DNA of 34,160 nucleotides from a virus. Positions 12,763 through 19,274 of the stretch are shown one piece after another; the first letter of the stretch is position 1; each line of letters starts with the position of its first letter. The notes beneath the pieces are model-generated. The model was not told the DNA's origin. It searched no databases and was given only the letters and a program-made list of their open reading frames with translations. Location of the stretch: positions 1 to 34,160 of the IMG/VR virus record IMGVR_UViG_3300042475_001136; one strand, given 5' to 3'. Both the position numbers and the translations under genes were made by a program.

Positions 12763-13720
12763 AATTATGATGCCAATAGTCAATATGCAAAAAGACTATT
12801 GTTTGATGACTGATACAATTAATGAAGAAGTTTTTGAAGGCAATTATGATATTGTTGTGATGAACAGGATGTTAGCAAATATCACTCCAGAACAAATGAT
12901 TGAGTGGAGAAATAAATATGGGTTTAAACTTGTTGTTGATAATGATGACTATTGGAAACTTGATCCTTCTCATATTTTATATGAAAGATATGTTTTAAAT
13001 AATATTACAGATCAAATTATTTCTTGGTTAAGAATTGCTGATTTATGTACATGTACTCATGAGAGACTTGCTGAAGAAATTTTGCAATACAATGAAAATA
13101 TTTGTATTTTGCCAAATGCAATACCTTATGGAGAAGAACAATTTGGTGATTTTAAAAAAGAATCTGATAAAATAAGATTGTTTTGGTCTGGATCTGGTAC
13201 ACATGGAAAAGATTTGGAGATTTTAAGAGGTCCTATGAAAAGAATTAATTTTCCTGTTCGTACTGTCATTGCTGGTTATAATGAAACAGAAAAACCTATT
13301 TGGGATGGAATGATTGCTGCTTTTACTAATGGTTTAAAATTAAATCCTACGATCTACAATTATAATGAGGTAAGTCATTACATGGCAGCTTATTGTGATT
13401 CAGACATTTCTTTAATTCCATTGGTTGATTCTAAGTTTAATTCTATGAAGTCGAATTTAAAAGTTTTAGAAACAGCAGCAAAAAGAAACCCTGTTATTGT
13501 TAGCAATGTAGATCCATATAAAGGATTTTATCCATCTTGTAAAGTTAATACACAAAAAGATTGGTACTATTGGATAAAGCTTTTAGTAAATGATGAGGCA
13601 GCGCGAATTAGTTATGGAGAAGATCTTTACGAGTATTGCAATAAGCACTACAATTTACATGAAGTAAATAAGAAGAGATTTTCTATTTATAATAAATTAG
13701 TAGGAAATGCCAGTAATTAA
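12698..13720 (+). CDS. GT-B glycosyltransferase (family 1/4-like)
   Basis: 340 residues, overlapping the previous gene by 65 bp from ATG 12698; ATG 12713 (MRILAITSKN) is an alternative start. Two Rossmann-like halves are seen: N-terminal NSGVGYHRIMMPI, LVVDNDDYW, then the linker CILPNAIPYGEEQF, and the C-terminal RLFWSGSGTHGKDLEIL, SDISLIPLVDSKFNSMKSNL and KVLETAAKRNPVIVSN, the usual donor-binding region. The acceptor is unknown. The trio of acyltransferase and two glycosyltransferases likely builds or decorates one glycan. Confidence 0.87.
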   Translation: MKKESMRILAITSKNSGVGYHRIMMPIVNMQKDYCLMTDTINEEVFEGNYDIVVMNRMLANITPEQMIEWRNKYGFKLVVDNDDYWKLDPSHILYERYVLNNITDQIISWLRIADLCTCTHERLAEEILQYNENICILPNAIPYGEEQFGDFKKESDKIRLFWSGSGTHGKDLEILRGPMKRINFPVRTVIAGYNETEKPIWDGMIAAFTNGLKLNPTIYNYNEVSHYMAAYCDSDISLIPLVDSKFNSMKSNLKVLETAAKRNPVIVSNVDPYKGFYPSCKVNTQKDWYYWIKLLVNDEAARISYGEDLYEYCNKHYNLHEVNKKRFSIYNKLVGNASN

Positions 13721-14129
13721 ATGCTCAAACGGAAAATATAGAATTGGAAACGGATCTTGCGTTTATGAAACAGAAGAGAAAGCTCAACAAGCATGGGCTG
13801 CGATCAGAGTTTCAATGGCTGATAGTTATAATGACTATCCACAATCTGCAAGAGTAAATGCTCAAAGAGCAATAAATATTCGAGATCAATATAAAACAAA
13901 TTGTGGAACGCCTGTTGGTTGGGCAAGAGCAAATCAATTAGCTAAAGGAGACAATATCACAAGAGACACAATTGCAAGAATGTCGTCTTTTGAAAGACAT
14001 AGAGAAAATTCTAAAGGTGATCCTAAAACAGATTGTGGAGCACTTATGTGGTTAGCATGGGGTGGAGACGAAGGTATTGCATGGGCTAAAAGAAAACTTG
14101 AGCAAATAGATAATGAAAAAACACGTTAA
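13707..14129 (+). CDS. Phage protein with conserved Cys/Trp domain (140 aa)
   Basis: 140 residues. The N-terminal KCSNGKYRIGNGSCVYETEE looks like a short beta domain. The rest, with YPQSARVNAQRAINIRDQY, GTPVGWARANQLAKGDNITR, MSSFERHRENS and DCGALMWLAWGGDEGIAWAK, resembles a domain I have met in phage structural or head-morphogenesis proteins, sometimes fused to them; I cannot name the family. It lies before the HNH and terminase genes and overlaps both neighbours, so a packaging or head role is inferred. Confidence 0.65.
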   Translation: MPVIKCSNGKYRIGNGSCVYETEEKAQQAWAAIRVSMADSYNDYPQSARVNAQRAINIRDQYKTNCGTPVGWARANQLAKGDNITRDTIARMSSFERHRENSKGDPKTDCGALMWLAWGGDEGIAWAKRKLEQIDNEKTR

Positions 14130-14376
14130 GATTTATTTAGATCATTTTGGGTATGGGATCGAAGATTTTATACCATGTGAAGTTTGTGGGAAAAAAGCGG
14201 TTGATATACATCACATAAACGCAAGAGGAATGGGAGGATCTAAAAATTCTGACACAATAGATAATTTACAGGCATTATGCAGATACTGTCATACTGTCAT
14301 GGGTGATACTAAAACACATTACGATTTTTTAAAAGAAACACATAATAAAATTTTAAATGGCAAAGATAAGTTCTGA
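14113..14376 (+). CDS. HNH endonuclease
   Basis: 87 residues. The classic beta-beta-alpha-metal motif is complete: CEVC (22-25), DIHHINARGMGGSKNSDTID with His33-His34, Asn51, and CRYCH (56-60). Small HNH proteins next to the terminase assist DNA cutting for packaging in several siphoviruses; this location supports that role over a homing function. No surrounding intron or inteins are visible. It overlaps both neighbours. Confidence 0.9.
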   Translation: MKKHVKIYLDHFGYGIEDFIPCEVCGKKAVDIHHINARGMGGSKNSDTIDNLQALCRYCHTVMGDTKTHYDFLKETHNKILNGKDKF

Positions 14377-14479
14377 CAGTAGGAAAGTAAGTTTTGGAAA
14401 ACGCAAAAGAGGATCAGCAAAAAAATCTTTTAACAAACACAACCCTAAGCCAAAAGCATATAGGGGACAAGGTAGATAA
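14357..14479 (+). CDS. Very basic 40-aa protein
   Basis: ATG 14357 to TAA 14479, 40 residues, overlapping the HNH gene by 20 bp and ending one base before the TerS start. About a third of the residues are Lys or Arg (SRKVSFGKRKRGSAKKSFNK, KAYRGQGR). I recall near-identical small proteins upstream of terminase genes in other Bacteroidota phages, which argues it is real. Such a peptide should bind nucleic acid; a packaging or assembly role is a guess. Confidence 0.7.
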   Translation: MAKISSDSRKVSFGKRKRGSAKKSFNKHNPKPKAYRGQGR

Positions 14480-14480
14480 T

Positions 14481-14894
14481 ATGGCAAACGAACAAAATCT
14501 AAAACCTTTTAAAAAAGGATTTGATGAAAAAAGAAATATAAACGGAAGACCTCGTAAATATGTATCTAATCTAAAAGATCAAGGATATAAAATGGCAGAG
14601 GTTAATGATGCAATTCAAGTGCTTATGTCAATGACAATGCAAGAATTAAATGAGGTTGCATCTAATCCTGAAGCGACTGTTCTTGAAATGACTGTAGCAA
14701 AAGCAATGCTTAAGTCAATGAAAAATGGTAGTTTATATTCATTAGATACTTTACTTACAAGATCATTTGGAAAACCAAAAGAAACAGTTGACACAAATAT
14801 AAATGGTGAATTAAAAGGAAAGATTGAAGTTGTTGTGACTTCAAGTGCAATACCTTTAGCAAATAGAGAAACAGACGTAGATGTTACAAAATAG
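14481..14894 (+). CDS. Terminase small subunit-like protein
   Basis: 137 residues from ATG 14481; the open frame upstream overlaps the basic 40-aa gene. The start KPFKKGFDEKRNINGRPRKY has the Lys-rich GRPRK motif common at the start of phage small terminases. Helices follow (VNDAIQVLMSMTMQELNEVA, VLEMTVAKAMLKSMKNG, LDTLLTRSFGKPKETV). It should recognise the packaging site and recruit TerL. The overlap of 14 bp with the large subunit gene supports the assignment. Confidence 0.8.
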   Translation: MANEQNLKPFKKGFDEKRNINGRPRKYVSNLKDQGYKMAEVNDAIQVLMSMTMQELNEVASNPEATVLEMTVAKAMLKSMKNGSLYSLDTLLTRSFGKPKETVDTNINGELKGKIEVVVTSSAIPLANRETDVDVTK

Positions 14895-16044
14895 CATTTT
14901 TAAAACAACAGATGTATTTCAGGCGAACAGAGACGCCAAAACTGATATTGTAATAAATCAAGGTGGAACTTCTTCTGGTAAGACGTATGCAATCATGCAG
15001 AATTTATTCTTACATGCAATAGAAGATCCTAATCAGGTTATAACAGTGGTTGGTCAGGATATACCAAACTTAAAAGTTGGTGCTCTTAGAGATGCCGAAA
15101 ACATTGTTGCTGCAAGTGAATTACTACAAACGTACATAAATAGTTACAATAAATCTGATCGTGTCTTTTATTTTTTCAATGGATCTATTATTGAATTTAA
15201 AAGTTATGATGATTGGCAAGACGCTAAGTCAGGTAAGCGTGATTATTTATTTATGAATGAGATCAATGGTATACCTAAGCCAATATATGATGAATTGTAT
15301 TTTAGAACAAAAAAGAAAACTTACTTAGATTATAACCCAAACACAGAATTTTGGGCTCATAGTGATTTGATTGGTAGAGAGAATGTCACTTTAATAATTT
15401 CAGATCATAGACACAATACGTTTTTAGATGAAAAAATACATGATAAGATCGAAGCAATAGAAGATCCTGAACTATGGAAAGTTTATGCAAGAGGATTGAC
15501 TGGTAAATTAGAAGGAGTTATTTTTAGAGACTATAACATTATACCAAATGTAAGTTTAGATGCAAAATTAATTGGTTATGGATTAGACTTTGGATTTACA
15601 AATGATCCAACAGCTTTAATTGCAATGTATAATCAAAATGGAGAACTTGTTTTAGACGAATTGATCTATGAAACAAGATTATTAAATGTAGATATTAGCA
15701 ATAGATTAAGAGAATTAAATATTGGCGGAACTATTATTGCAGATTCTGCAGAGCCAAAATCAATTGCTGAATTACAATCATATGGTTGGATGGTTGAAGC
15801 AGCTAAAAAAGGAAATGATAGTATTAGACAGTCGATCAATACTTTAAAAAGATATAAGATCAATGTGACACAAAACAGTCACAATCTAAAAAAAGAATTA
15901 AATAGTTACAAGTGGAAGCAAAATAAAGATGGAAAGTTAGAGAATGTACCTGTAGACTTCCTAAACCATGCTATAGATGCCACAAGATATGTATGTTTAA
16001 ACCTGTTAGATAATGTCTCTCAAGGTAAGTATAGCTTTATATAA
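14881..16044 (+). CDS. terL: Terminase large subunit (ATPase and nuclease)
   Basis: 387 residues, near normal for PBSX-type terminases. ATPase: Walker A GGTSSGKT (28-35), Walker B DYLFMNE with catalytic Glu128, coupling region around 148-158. Nuclease: Asp236 in GLDFGFTNDPTA, Asp288 in IIADSAEPKSI and Asp366 in NHAIDATRY form the RNase H-like metal site. It drives DNA into the prohead and cuts it. It ends the packaging genes and is followed by a 116-bp regulatory spacer. Confidence 0.96.
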   Translation: MLQNSIFKTTDVFQANRDAKTDIVINQGGTSSGKTYAIMQNLFLHAIEDPNQVITVVGQDIPNLKVGALRDAENIVAASELLQTYINSYNKSDRVFYFFNGSIIEFKSYDDWQDAKSGKRDYLFMNEINGIPKPIYDELYFRTKKKTYLDYNPNTEFWAHSDLIGRENVTLIISDHRHNTFLDEKIHDKIEAIEDPELWKVYARGLTGKLEGVIFRDYNIIPNVSLDAKLIGYGLDFGFTNDPTALIAMYNQNGELVLDELIYETRLLNVDISNRLRELNIGGTIIADSAEPKSIAELQSYGWMVEAAKKGNDSIRQSINTLKRYKINVTQNSHNLKKELNSYKWKQNKDGKLENVPVDFLNHAIDATRYVCLNLLDNVSQGKYSFI

Positions 16045-16048
16045 CTGA

Positions 16049-16077
16049 TTGATTTTCAATACATTACAATAAATTTG
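16049..16077 (+). promoter_or_regulatory. Host-type promoter (TTG-N18-TAAATTTG)
   Basis: TTG at 16049-16051 and TAAATTTG at 16070-16077, 18 bases apart, fit the Bacteroidota -33/-7 consensus (TTTG, about 19 bases, TAnnTTTG). Transcription would begin near 16084, inside the left arm of a dyad (16081-16127), so regulation by an operator is plausible. Confidence 0.55.
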
Positions 16078-16080
16078 TAT

Positions 16081-16127
16081 ATTTCTTGAAAAAAAGCTTG
16101 TAAAAATGTACAAGATATGCAAGAAAT
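16081..16127. promoter_or_regulatory. Nested inverted repeats, operator or hairpin
   Basis: Outer arms ATTTCTTG (16081-16088) and CAAGAAAT (16120-16127) are perfectly complementary, and so are inner arms CTTGTA (16097-16102) and TACAAG (16109-16114) around AAAATG. The structure lies just after a host-type promoter and over the TGTACAA element of a second one. It could be an operator, or an RNA hairpin in the leader. It lacks a T-run, so it is not a standard terminator. Confidence 0.5.
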
Positions 16128-16138
16128 TAGTAAATTAG
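16107..16138 (+). promoter_or_regulatory. Second copy of the phage promoter-like element
   Basis: TGTACAA (16107-16113), ATATG (16115-16119) and TAAATTAG (16131-16138) followed by CTA match the order and spacing of 5960-5993. Both precede a short A-rich leader with AAACAAACTA and a first gene. A shared promoter type is inferred. Confidence 0.5.
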
Positions 16139-16160
16139 CTATATAAACAAACAAACTACA

Positions 16161-16310
16161 ATGAATCGCTTAAAAACACCACAAGAGAAACAGTTAGAAC
16201 ATTACAATAAAATGAACGAGATCTATAAAAAAGATAGTCTCGATTTTAAATGGTTTTTTATTATTATTATTTCAGCATTAGTATTAACTGCATTAATTGA
16301 AAACATATGA
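16161..16310 (+). CDS. Small membrane protein (49 aa)
   Basis: ATG 16161 to TGA 16310, first gene after the regulatory spacer. The N-terminal 30 residues are charged and helical (TPQEKQLEHYNKMNEIYKKD), followed by one transmembrane segment (WFFIIIISALVLTALI) and a short tail. Probably anchored in the inner membrane with the charged part in the cytoplasm. Overlaps the next gene as ATGA. Function unknown. Confidence 0.7.
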   Translation: MNRLKTPQEKQLEHYNKMNEIYKKDSLDFKWFFIIIISALVLTALIENI

Positions 16311-16573
16311 GCAATATTTTAAAAGAAGCTCATAAAATTGTCTATGAGCGTACAGAAGAAAAATCAAGACAATATGGTCCATTTGAAGAAGGCATGCAAC
16401 GTGCTGCACAGATCTTAAATGGAATGACAGGATTAAATGTAGATGCGACAGTTATGTATAAAGCATTGATTGCTTTAAAATTATCTCGTGAGTCTTATAA
16501 TCACAAAGAAGATAATTTATTAGATGCAGTTGCTTACATGTCCTCAATGAACGATTTTTTAAACCAAAAATAA
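16307..16573 (+). CDS. DUF6378-like (MazG-related) phage protein
   Basis: 88 residues, helical. The patterns RTEEKSRQYGPFEEGMQ, YKALIALKLSRESYNHKEDN and LLDAVAYMSSMNDF match short phage proteins annotated DUF6378, related to all-alpha NTP pyrophosphatases, with acidic residues (EE, ED, D) placed for metal binding. It likely acts on the nucleotide pool, fitting the dCMP deaminase and MazG genes in the same block. Confidence 0.7.
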   Translation: MSNILKEAHKIVYERTEEKSRQYGPFEEGMQRAAQILNGMTGLNVDATVMYKALIALKLSRESYNHKEDNLLDAVAYMSSMNDFLNQK

Positions 16574-16579
16574 ACAAAA

Positions 16580-16765
16580 ATGGAACAAATCACAGTTGGT
16601 ACACAAGTACAGTTTGAATCTTTCTCTAAACCTAAAACACAAATCACAGGAGTAGTTGCAAAGATCTTTACAAGTAAGAAAGACAATAAAGAATATTGTC
16701 AAGTAAAAGTTGAAGGCAAATTAATTTCTAAACAATTAAGCAAAGTAACTGTTTTACAAGCTTAA
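16580..16765 (+). CDS. Small beta-barrel-like protein (61 aa)
   Basis: 61 residues with alternating strands (ITVGTQVQFESF, TQITGVVAKIFTS, KEYCQVKVEGKLISKQLSKV) suggesting an SH3-like or OB-like small barrel. Basic and without Cys clusters or membrane segments. Possibly a nucleic-acid-binding accessory; no family is recognised. Confidence 0.65.
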   Translation: MEQITVGTQVQFESFSKPKTQITGVVAKIFTSKKDNKEYCQVKVEGKLISKQLSKVTVLQA

Positions 16766-16778
16766 AAAAAACCTATCT

Positions 16779-17531
16779 ATGAAAAAATATAACACCACTG
16801 ATTTAGATCCAGTATCTACATTTGAGAGACATGTATTTCATCGTGATCAATTTGCACATTATCTTAGATGGTCTCATATTGTTAAAGAAGCTAAAATCGG
16901 CGAGACAGTTGTTGATTTTGGTTGTGGCAAAGGCAATATGTTAGAAGTTTTTTACAGAAACAAATTTAAGTGCAAAAGATTTGTTGGAATAGATATTCGC
17001 AAACAAACAATTGAAGCTGCTAAAGAAAAGTTTGCTCCAGTTGAATGGGCGGAATTCTATGCTGATGATTTAATATTTCCTACATTAGACTACAAACAGT
17101 ATCAAGCTGACAAAGTTTGTTCATTTGAAGTTGCTGAACATGTAGGTAAGCAAAACATAGATCTATTTCTTACTAACATGAGAGATTGCGGAAATGAAAA
17201 TGCTACATATTATATCAGTACTCCTAACTATGACGAGCAAGTAGGAGCAGCAGGTAACCATACTTATGATTCAGGAGACGGCAGAGGAGTTGCAATACAT
17301 GAATTTGCTCACGCTGAATTACAAGGACACATTGAAAAGTATTTTACTATTGAAAAGAAATTTGGAACTTTTGCTTCTATTACGCATTATAAGCATTTGC
17401 TAAATGATTGGCAAGTACAAATGTTTGAAGCACTTAAAGGTTACTATGATAGTAATATGCTAAGCGTGATCATGGCACCATTTTTTCCAGAACAATCTCG
17501 CAATACTTTGTGGGTATTAAAACGCAAATAA
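16779..17531 (+). CDS. SAM-dependent class I methyltransferase
   Basis: 250 residues. Motif I is VVDFGCGKGNM (44-54), followed by the acidic strand end VGIDIRKQTI, YADDLIF and motif IV-like KVCSFEVAEHVGKQNI, then STPNYDE. No target-recognition domain or NPPY/DPPY motif of DNA adenine methylases is seen, and no PC motif of C5 cytosine methylases. The substrate is therefore open: a small molecule, nucleotide, glycan or base derivative. The location between MazG-like genes and a deoxynucleotide cassette hints at nucleotide or base modification. Confidence 0.83.
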   Translation: MKKYNTTDLDPVSTFERHVFHRDQFAHYLRWSHIVKEAKIGETVVDFGCGKGNMLEVFYRNKFKCKRFVGIDIRKQTIEAAKEKFAPVEWAEFYADDLIFPTLDYKQYQADKVCSFEVAEHVGKQNIDLFLTNMRDCGNENATYYISTPNYDEQVGAAGNHTYDSGDGRGVAIHEFAHAELQGHIEKYFTIEKKFGTFASITHYKHLLNDWQVQMFEALKGYYDSNMLSVIMAPFFPEQSRNTLWVLKRK

Positions 17532-17532
17532 T

Positions 17533-17880
17533 ATGCAACTAAAAAATGAATTTGCCTCAATAAGAGAATGGGCAGAAAATAGAGGATTATATGAAAAAGG
17601 TGATGTCAAGACTCAATTTATTAAGTTGCAAGAAGAATGTGGAGAGTTAGCTAATGCTATTTTAAAAGACAACAGAGCAGAATTTATAGACGCTATAGGA
17701 GATATTGTTGTCGTGTTAACTAATCTTACAGAATTAAGTGGATTTAAAATTGAATCTAAAGACGACATACAAAGTGTAAGAAGTATTACGATCGAAGATT
17801 GTATCAATTCAGCTTATACAGTAATTAAAAACAGATCTGGATCTATGCAAAATGGTACATTTATAAAAGATGCAAAATAG
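17533..17880 (+). CDS. MazG-type nucleotide pyrophosphohydrolase
   Basis: 115 residues. The metal-binding helix pair of the MazG family is clear: LQEECGELANAI (33-43) with EExxE, and EFIDAIGDIVVVL (50-62) with ExxD and a further Asp57. MazG-like phage enzymes hydrolyse (d)NTPs to monophosphates; T4 uses an all-alpha enzyme of this superfamily to remove dCTP and dUTP. The monophosphate product would feed the dCMP deaminase and the thymidylate-synthase-like enzyme encoded next. It overlaps the deaminase gene by 11 bp. Confidence 0.87.
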   Translation: MQLKNEFASIREWAENRGLYEKGDVKTQFIKLQEECGELANAILKDNRAEFIDAIGDIVVVLTNLTELSGFKIESKDDIQSVRSITIEDCINSAYTVIKNRSGSMQNGTFIKDAK

Positions 17881-18277
17881 AAATGAATTCTATATGAAAC
17901 TGGCTCTTGAAGTCGCTCAAGCTTCTTACTGTCAAAGAAAGCAAGTAGGAGCATTGATCGTACAAGGAGACAATGTAATTGCAATTGGTTATAATGGTAC
18001 AATAAGTGGTTTTCCAAATGTCTGTGAATTAGAAGACGGAACTACCAGACCTGATGTTTTACATGCAGAGTCAAATGCGATAGCAAAATGTGCTAAATCA
18101 TCTAACACTTCAGACGGGGCGGCATTGTATGTCACTTTGTCACCCTGCTTTGAATGTGCAAAAATTATTATACAATCTGGAATAAAAGAGGTATATTACT
18201 TAGAAGAGTATCGCAATATCGATGGCTTAAACCTACTAAACAAATCAAAAATCTATGTTCAGCAAGTCATACTATAA
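17870..18277 (+). CDS. dCMP deaminase
   Basis: 135 residues of the cytidine deaminase superfamily. Zinc site: His65-Ala-Glu67 in VLHAESNAI and Cys93/Cys96 in SPCFECAKII, all intact. YNGTISGFPNVCE is typical of deoxycytidylate deaminases, which turn dCMP into dUMP for thymidylate synthesis. It lies between MazG and a thymidylate-synthase-fold gene, overlapping both (11 and 23 bp), so the three are surely co-expressed. Confidence 0.92.
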   Translation: MQNRNEFYMKLALEVAQASYCQRKQVGALIVQGDNVIAIGYNGTISGFPNVCELEDGTTRPDVLHAESNAIAKCAKSSNTSDGAALYVTLSPCFECAKIIIQSGIKEVYYLEEYRNIDGLNLLNKSKIYVQQVIL

Positions 18278-18911
18278 TGCAGAATTTGCATTTGAAGATC
18301 TATATGACACAATCATGTCTATAGGAGAAGAAAGAAATGGCACTAAGACTTTACACAATGTATTGATCGAGTTACAGTCGCCAGGAGACAACAACATAAA
18401 GACTCCATGGAGAAAGTGGAATAGAAACTATGCTCAATATGAATTTAATTGGTATTTATCAGGCAACCCTAATGCTGAAGAAATATCTAAGAAAGCAAAG
18501 ATCTGGGCAACTATGATGGATGAGCAAGGAAATGTCAATTCTAACTACGGTTATCAATGGCAAAGAAATGATCAATTAACTAAAGTCATAGACATGCTTA
18601 GAAATGATCCTAAGACGCGTAGAGCAAGTATCTCACTATATGATGGTAAAGAAATAGACACGTATCAAAAGGACACAATCTGCACATACGCTATTAATTT
18701 CTACATAGATAGGAATGACAGTTTAAGCATGCAAGTAATGATGAGGTCTAATGATCTTGTATATGGATTCTGTAACGATCAATACTGTTTTAGTGAATTA
18801 CAACATATTGTGGCAAATGAATTAAAGAAAACTGTAGGAAAATACCATCATTATGTTTGTAATATGCATATTTATGAAAGGCATTATAATTTAAAAGAAA
18901 GTGTGAAATAA
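18255..18911 (+). CDS. Thymidylate-synthase-fold enzyme, probably dCMP (hydroxy)methylase
   Basis: 218 residues. Catalytic residues of the family align with E. coli ThyA by eye: Glu63 (EFNWYLSG), Arg122-Arg123 (TRRASISLYD), nucleophile Cys143 (ICTYAINFY), Arg164 and Asp167 (RSNDLVYG), His205 and Tyr207 (MHIYERH). From Arg164 on, numbering is offset by two. The residue equal to ThyA Asn177, which selects dUMP, is Asp175 (GFCNDQYCF). Asp at this place is the hallmark of T4 dCMP hydroxymethylase and switches ThyA mutants towards dCMP. The N-terminal folate and phosphate loop is shorter than in ThyA (264 residues). dCMP hydroxymethylase or methylase is the best reading; thymidylate synthase cannot be excluded. 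Confidence 0.8.
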   Translation: MFSKSYYNAEFAFEDLYDTIMSIGEERNGTKTLHNVLIELQSPGDNNIKTPWRKWNRNYAQYEFNWYLSGNPNAEEISKKAKIWATMMDEQGNVNSNYGYQWQRNDQLTKVIDMLRNDPKTRRASISLYDGKEIDTYQKDTICTYAINFYIDRNDSLSMQVMMRSNDLVYGFCNDQYCFSELQHIVANELKKTVGKYHHYVCNMHIYERHYNLKESVK

Positions 18912-18924
18912 CTATGAAAAGCAT

Positions 18925-18998
18925 ACCACCTCAAGCAATTTTTAATATTAAAAAATAACAAAGGTAGTAATTTGGGTAAACTTGGGGTGGTAATTTTT
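18925..18998 (+). promoter_or_regulatory. Hairpin leader 1 of a twin pair
   Basis: ACCACCTCAAG (18925-18935) pairs over all 11 bases (one G-U) with CTTGGGGTGGT (18981-18991); the 45-nt loop contains the palindrome TTTTTAATATTAAAAA. The stem is followed by AATTTTT (18992-18998), as in a terminator, and then by ATG 19012. Bases 18989-19015 are identical to 19252-19278 in leader 2. Attenuation or translational control is inferred. A 14-codon frame starts at 18914 in the left arm; it may be chance. Confidence 0.6.
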
Positions 18999-19011
18999 AA
19001 AACTACAAACT

Positions 19012-19188
19012 ATGAGACATAACTACAACGAACTAAAACAAACAACCTTAATGGAAATGGAAATAGCAGAATTAGTTGCTAAGATCCAACGTCTTGAAAA
19101 AGAATTAGCTTTAAAAGAGCAAGAAAATAAACAGTTGAGAAATGAATTTAAAATGCTTAATTTAGCAGTAACAGATCTACAACAATAA
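19012..19188 (+). CDS. Small coiled-coil protein (58 aa)
   Basis: ATG 19012 to TAA 19188, 58 residues, directly after hairpin leader 1. Nearly the whole protein is one helix with leucine heptads (MEIAELVAKIQRLEKELALK, then NKQLRNEFKMLNLAV), so it should form a coiled-coil dimer or bind a helical partner. There is no basic DNA-binding region. The family is unknown; a small regulator or antagonist is possible. Highly acidic and basic residues alternate as in real coiled coils, which supports coding. Confidence 0.7.
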   Translation: MRHNYNELKQTTLMEMEIAELVAKIQRLEKELALKEQENKQLRNEFKMLNLAVTDLQQ

Positions 19189-19192
19189 GATA

Positions 19193-19261
19193 TTGCCCCT
19201 ACCAATTATTAATTATTAACTTAGTGGTGTTTGTTATGTCTAAACGGTGGGGGTAATTTTT
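19193..19261 (+). promoter_or_regulatory. Hairpin leader 2 of the twin pair
   Basis: TTGCCCCTACC (19193-19203) pairs over 11 bases (two G-U) with GGTGGGGGTAA (19246-19256); the loop is 42 nt. It is followed by TTTTT (19257-19261) and ATG 19275. Stem length, loop size, T-run and the following 27 bases match leader 1, although the stem sequences differ, so structure seems conserved. Confidence 0.6.
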
Positions 19262-19274
19262 AAAACTACAAACT

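Noticed and set aside
13837-13845. DnaA-box-like CTATCCACA (and TTATCCACC near 21648)
   Set aside because: Single near-matches inside coding sequence and not clustered, so they do not support an origin.
14113-14376. HNH gene as part of a homing intron
   Set aside because: Neighbouring genes are intact and overlap the HNH gene; the position beside the terminase favours a packaging role.
18914-18958. 14-codon leader peptide in hairpin leader 1
   Set aside because: It has ATG and stop, but leader 2 has no matching frame and the peptide shows no run of a regulatory amino acid; chance is likely.
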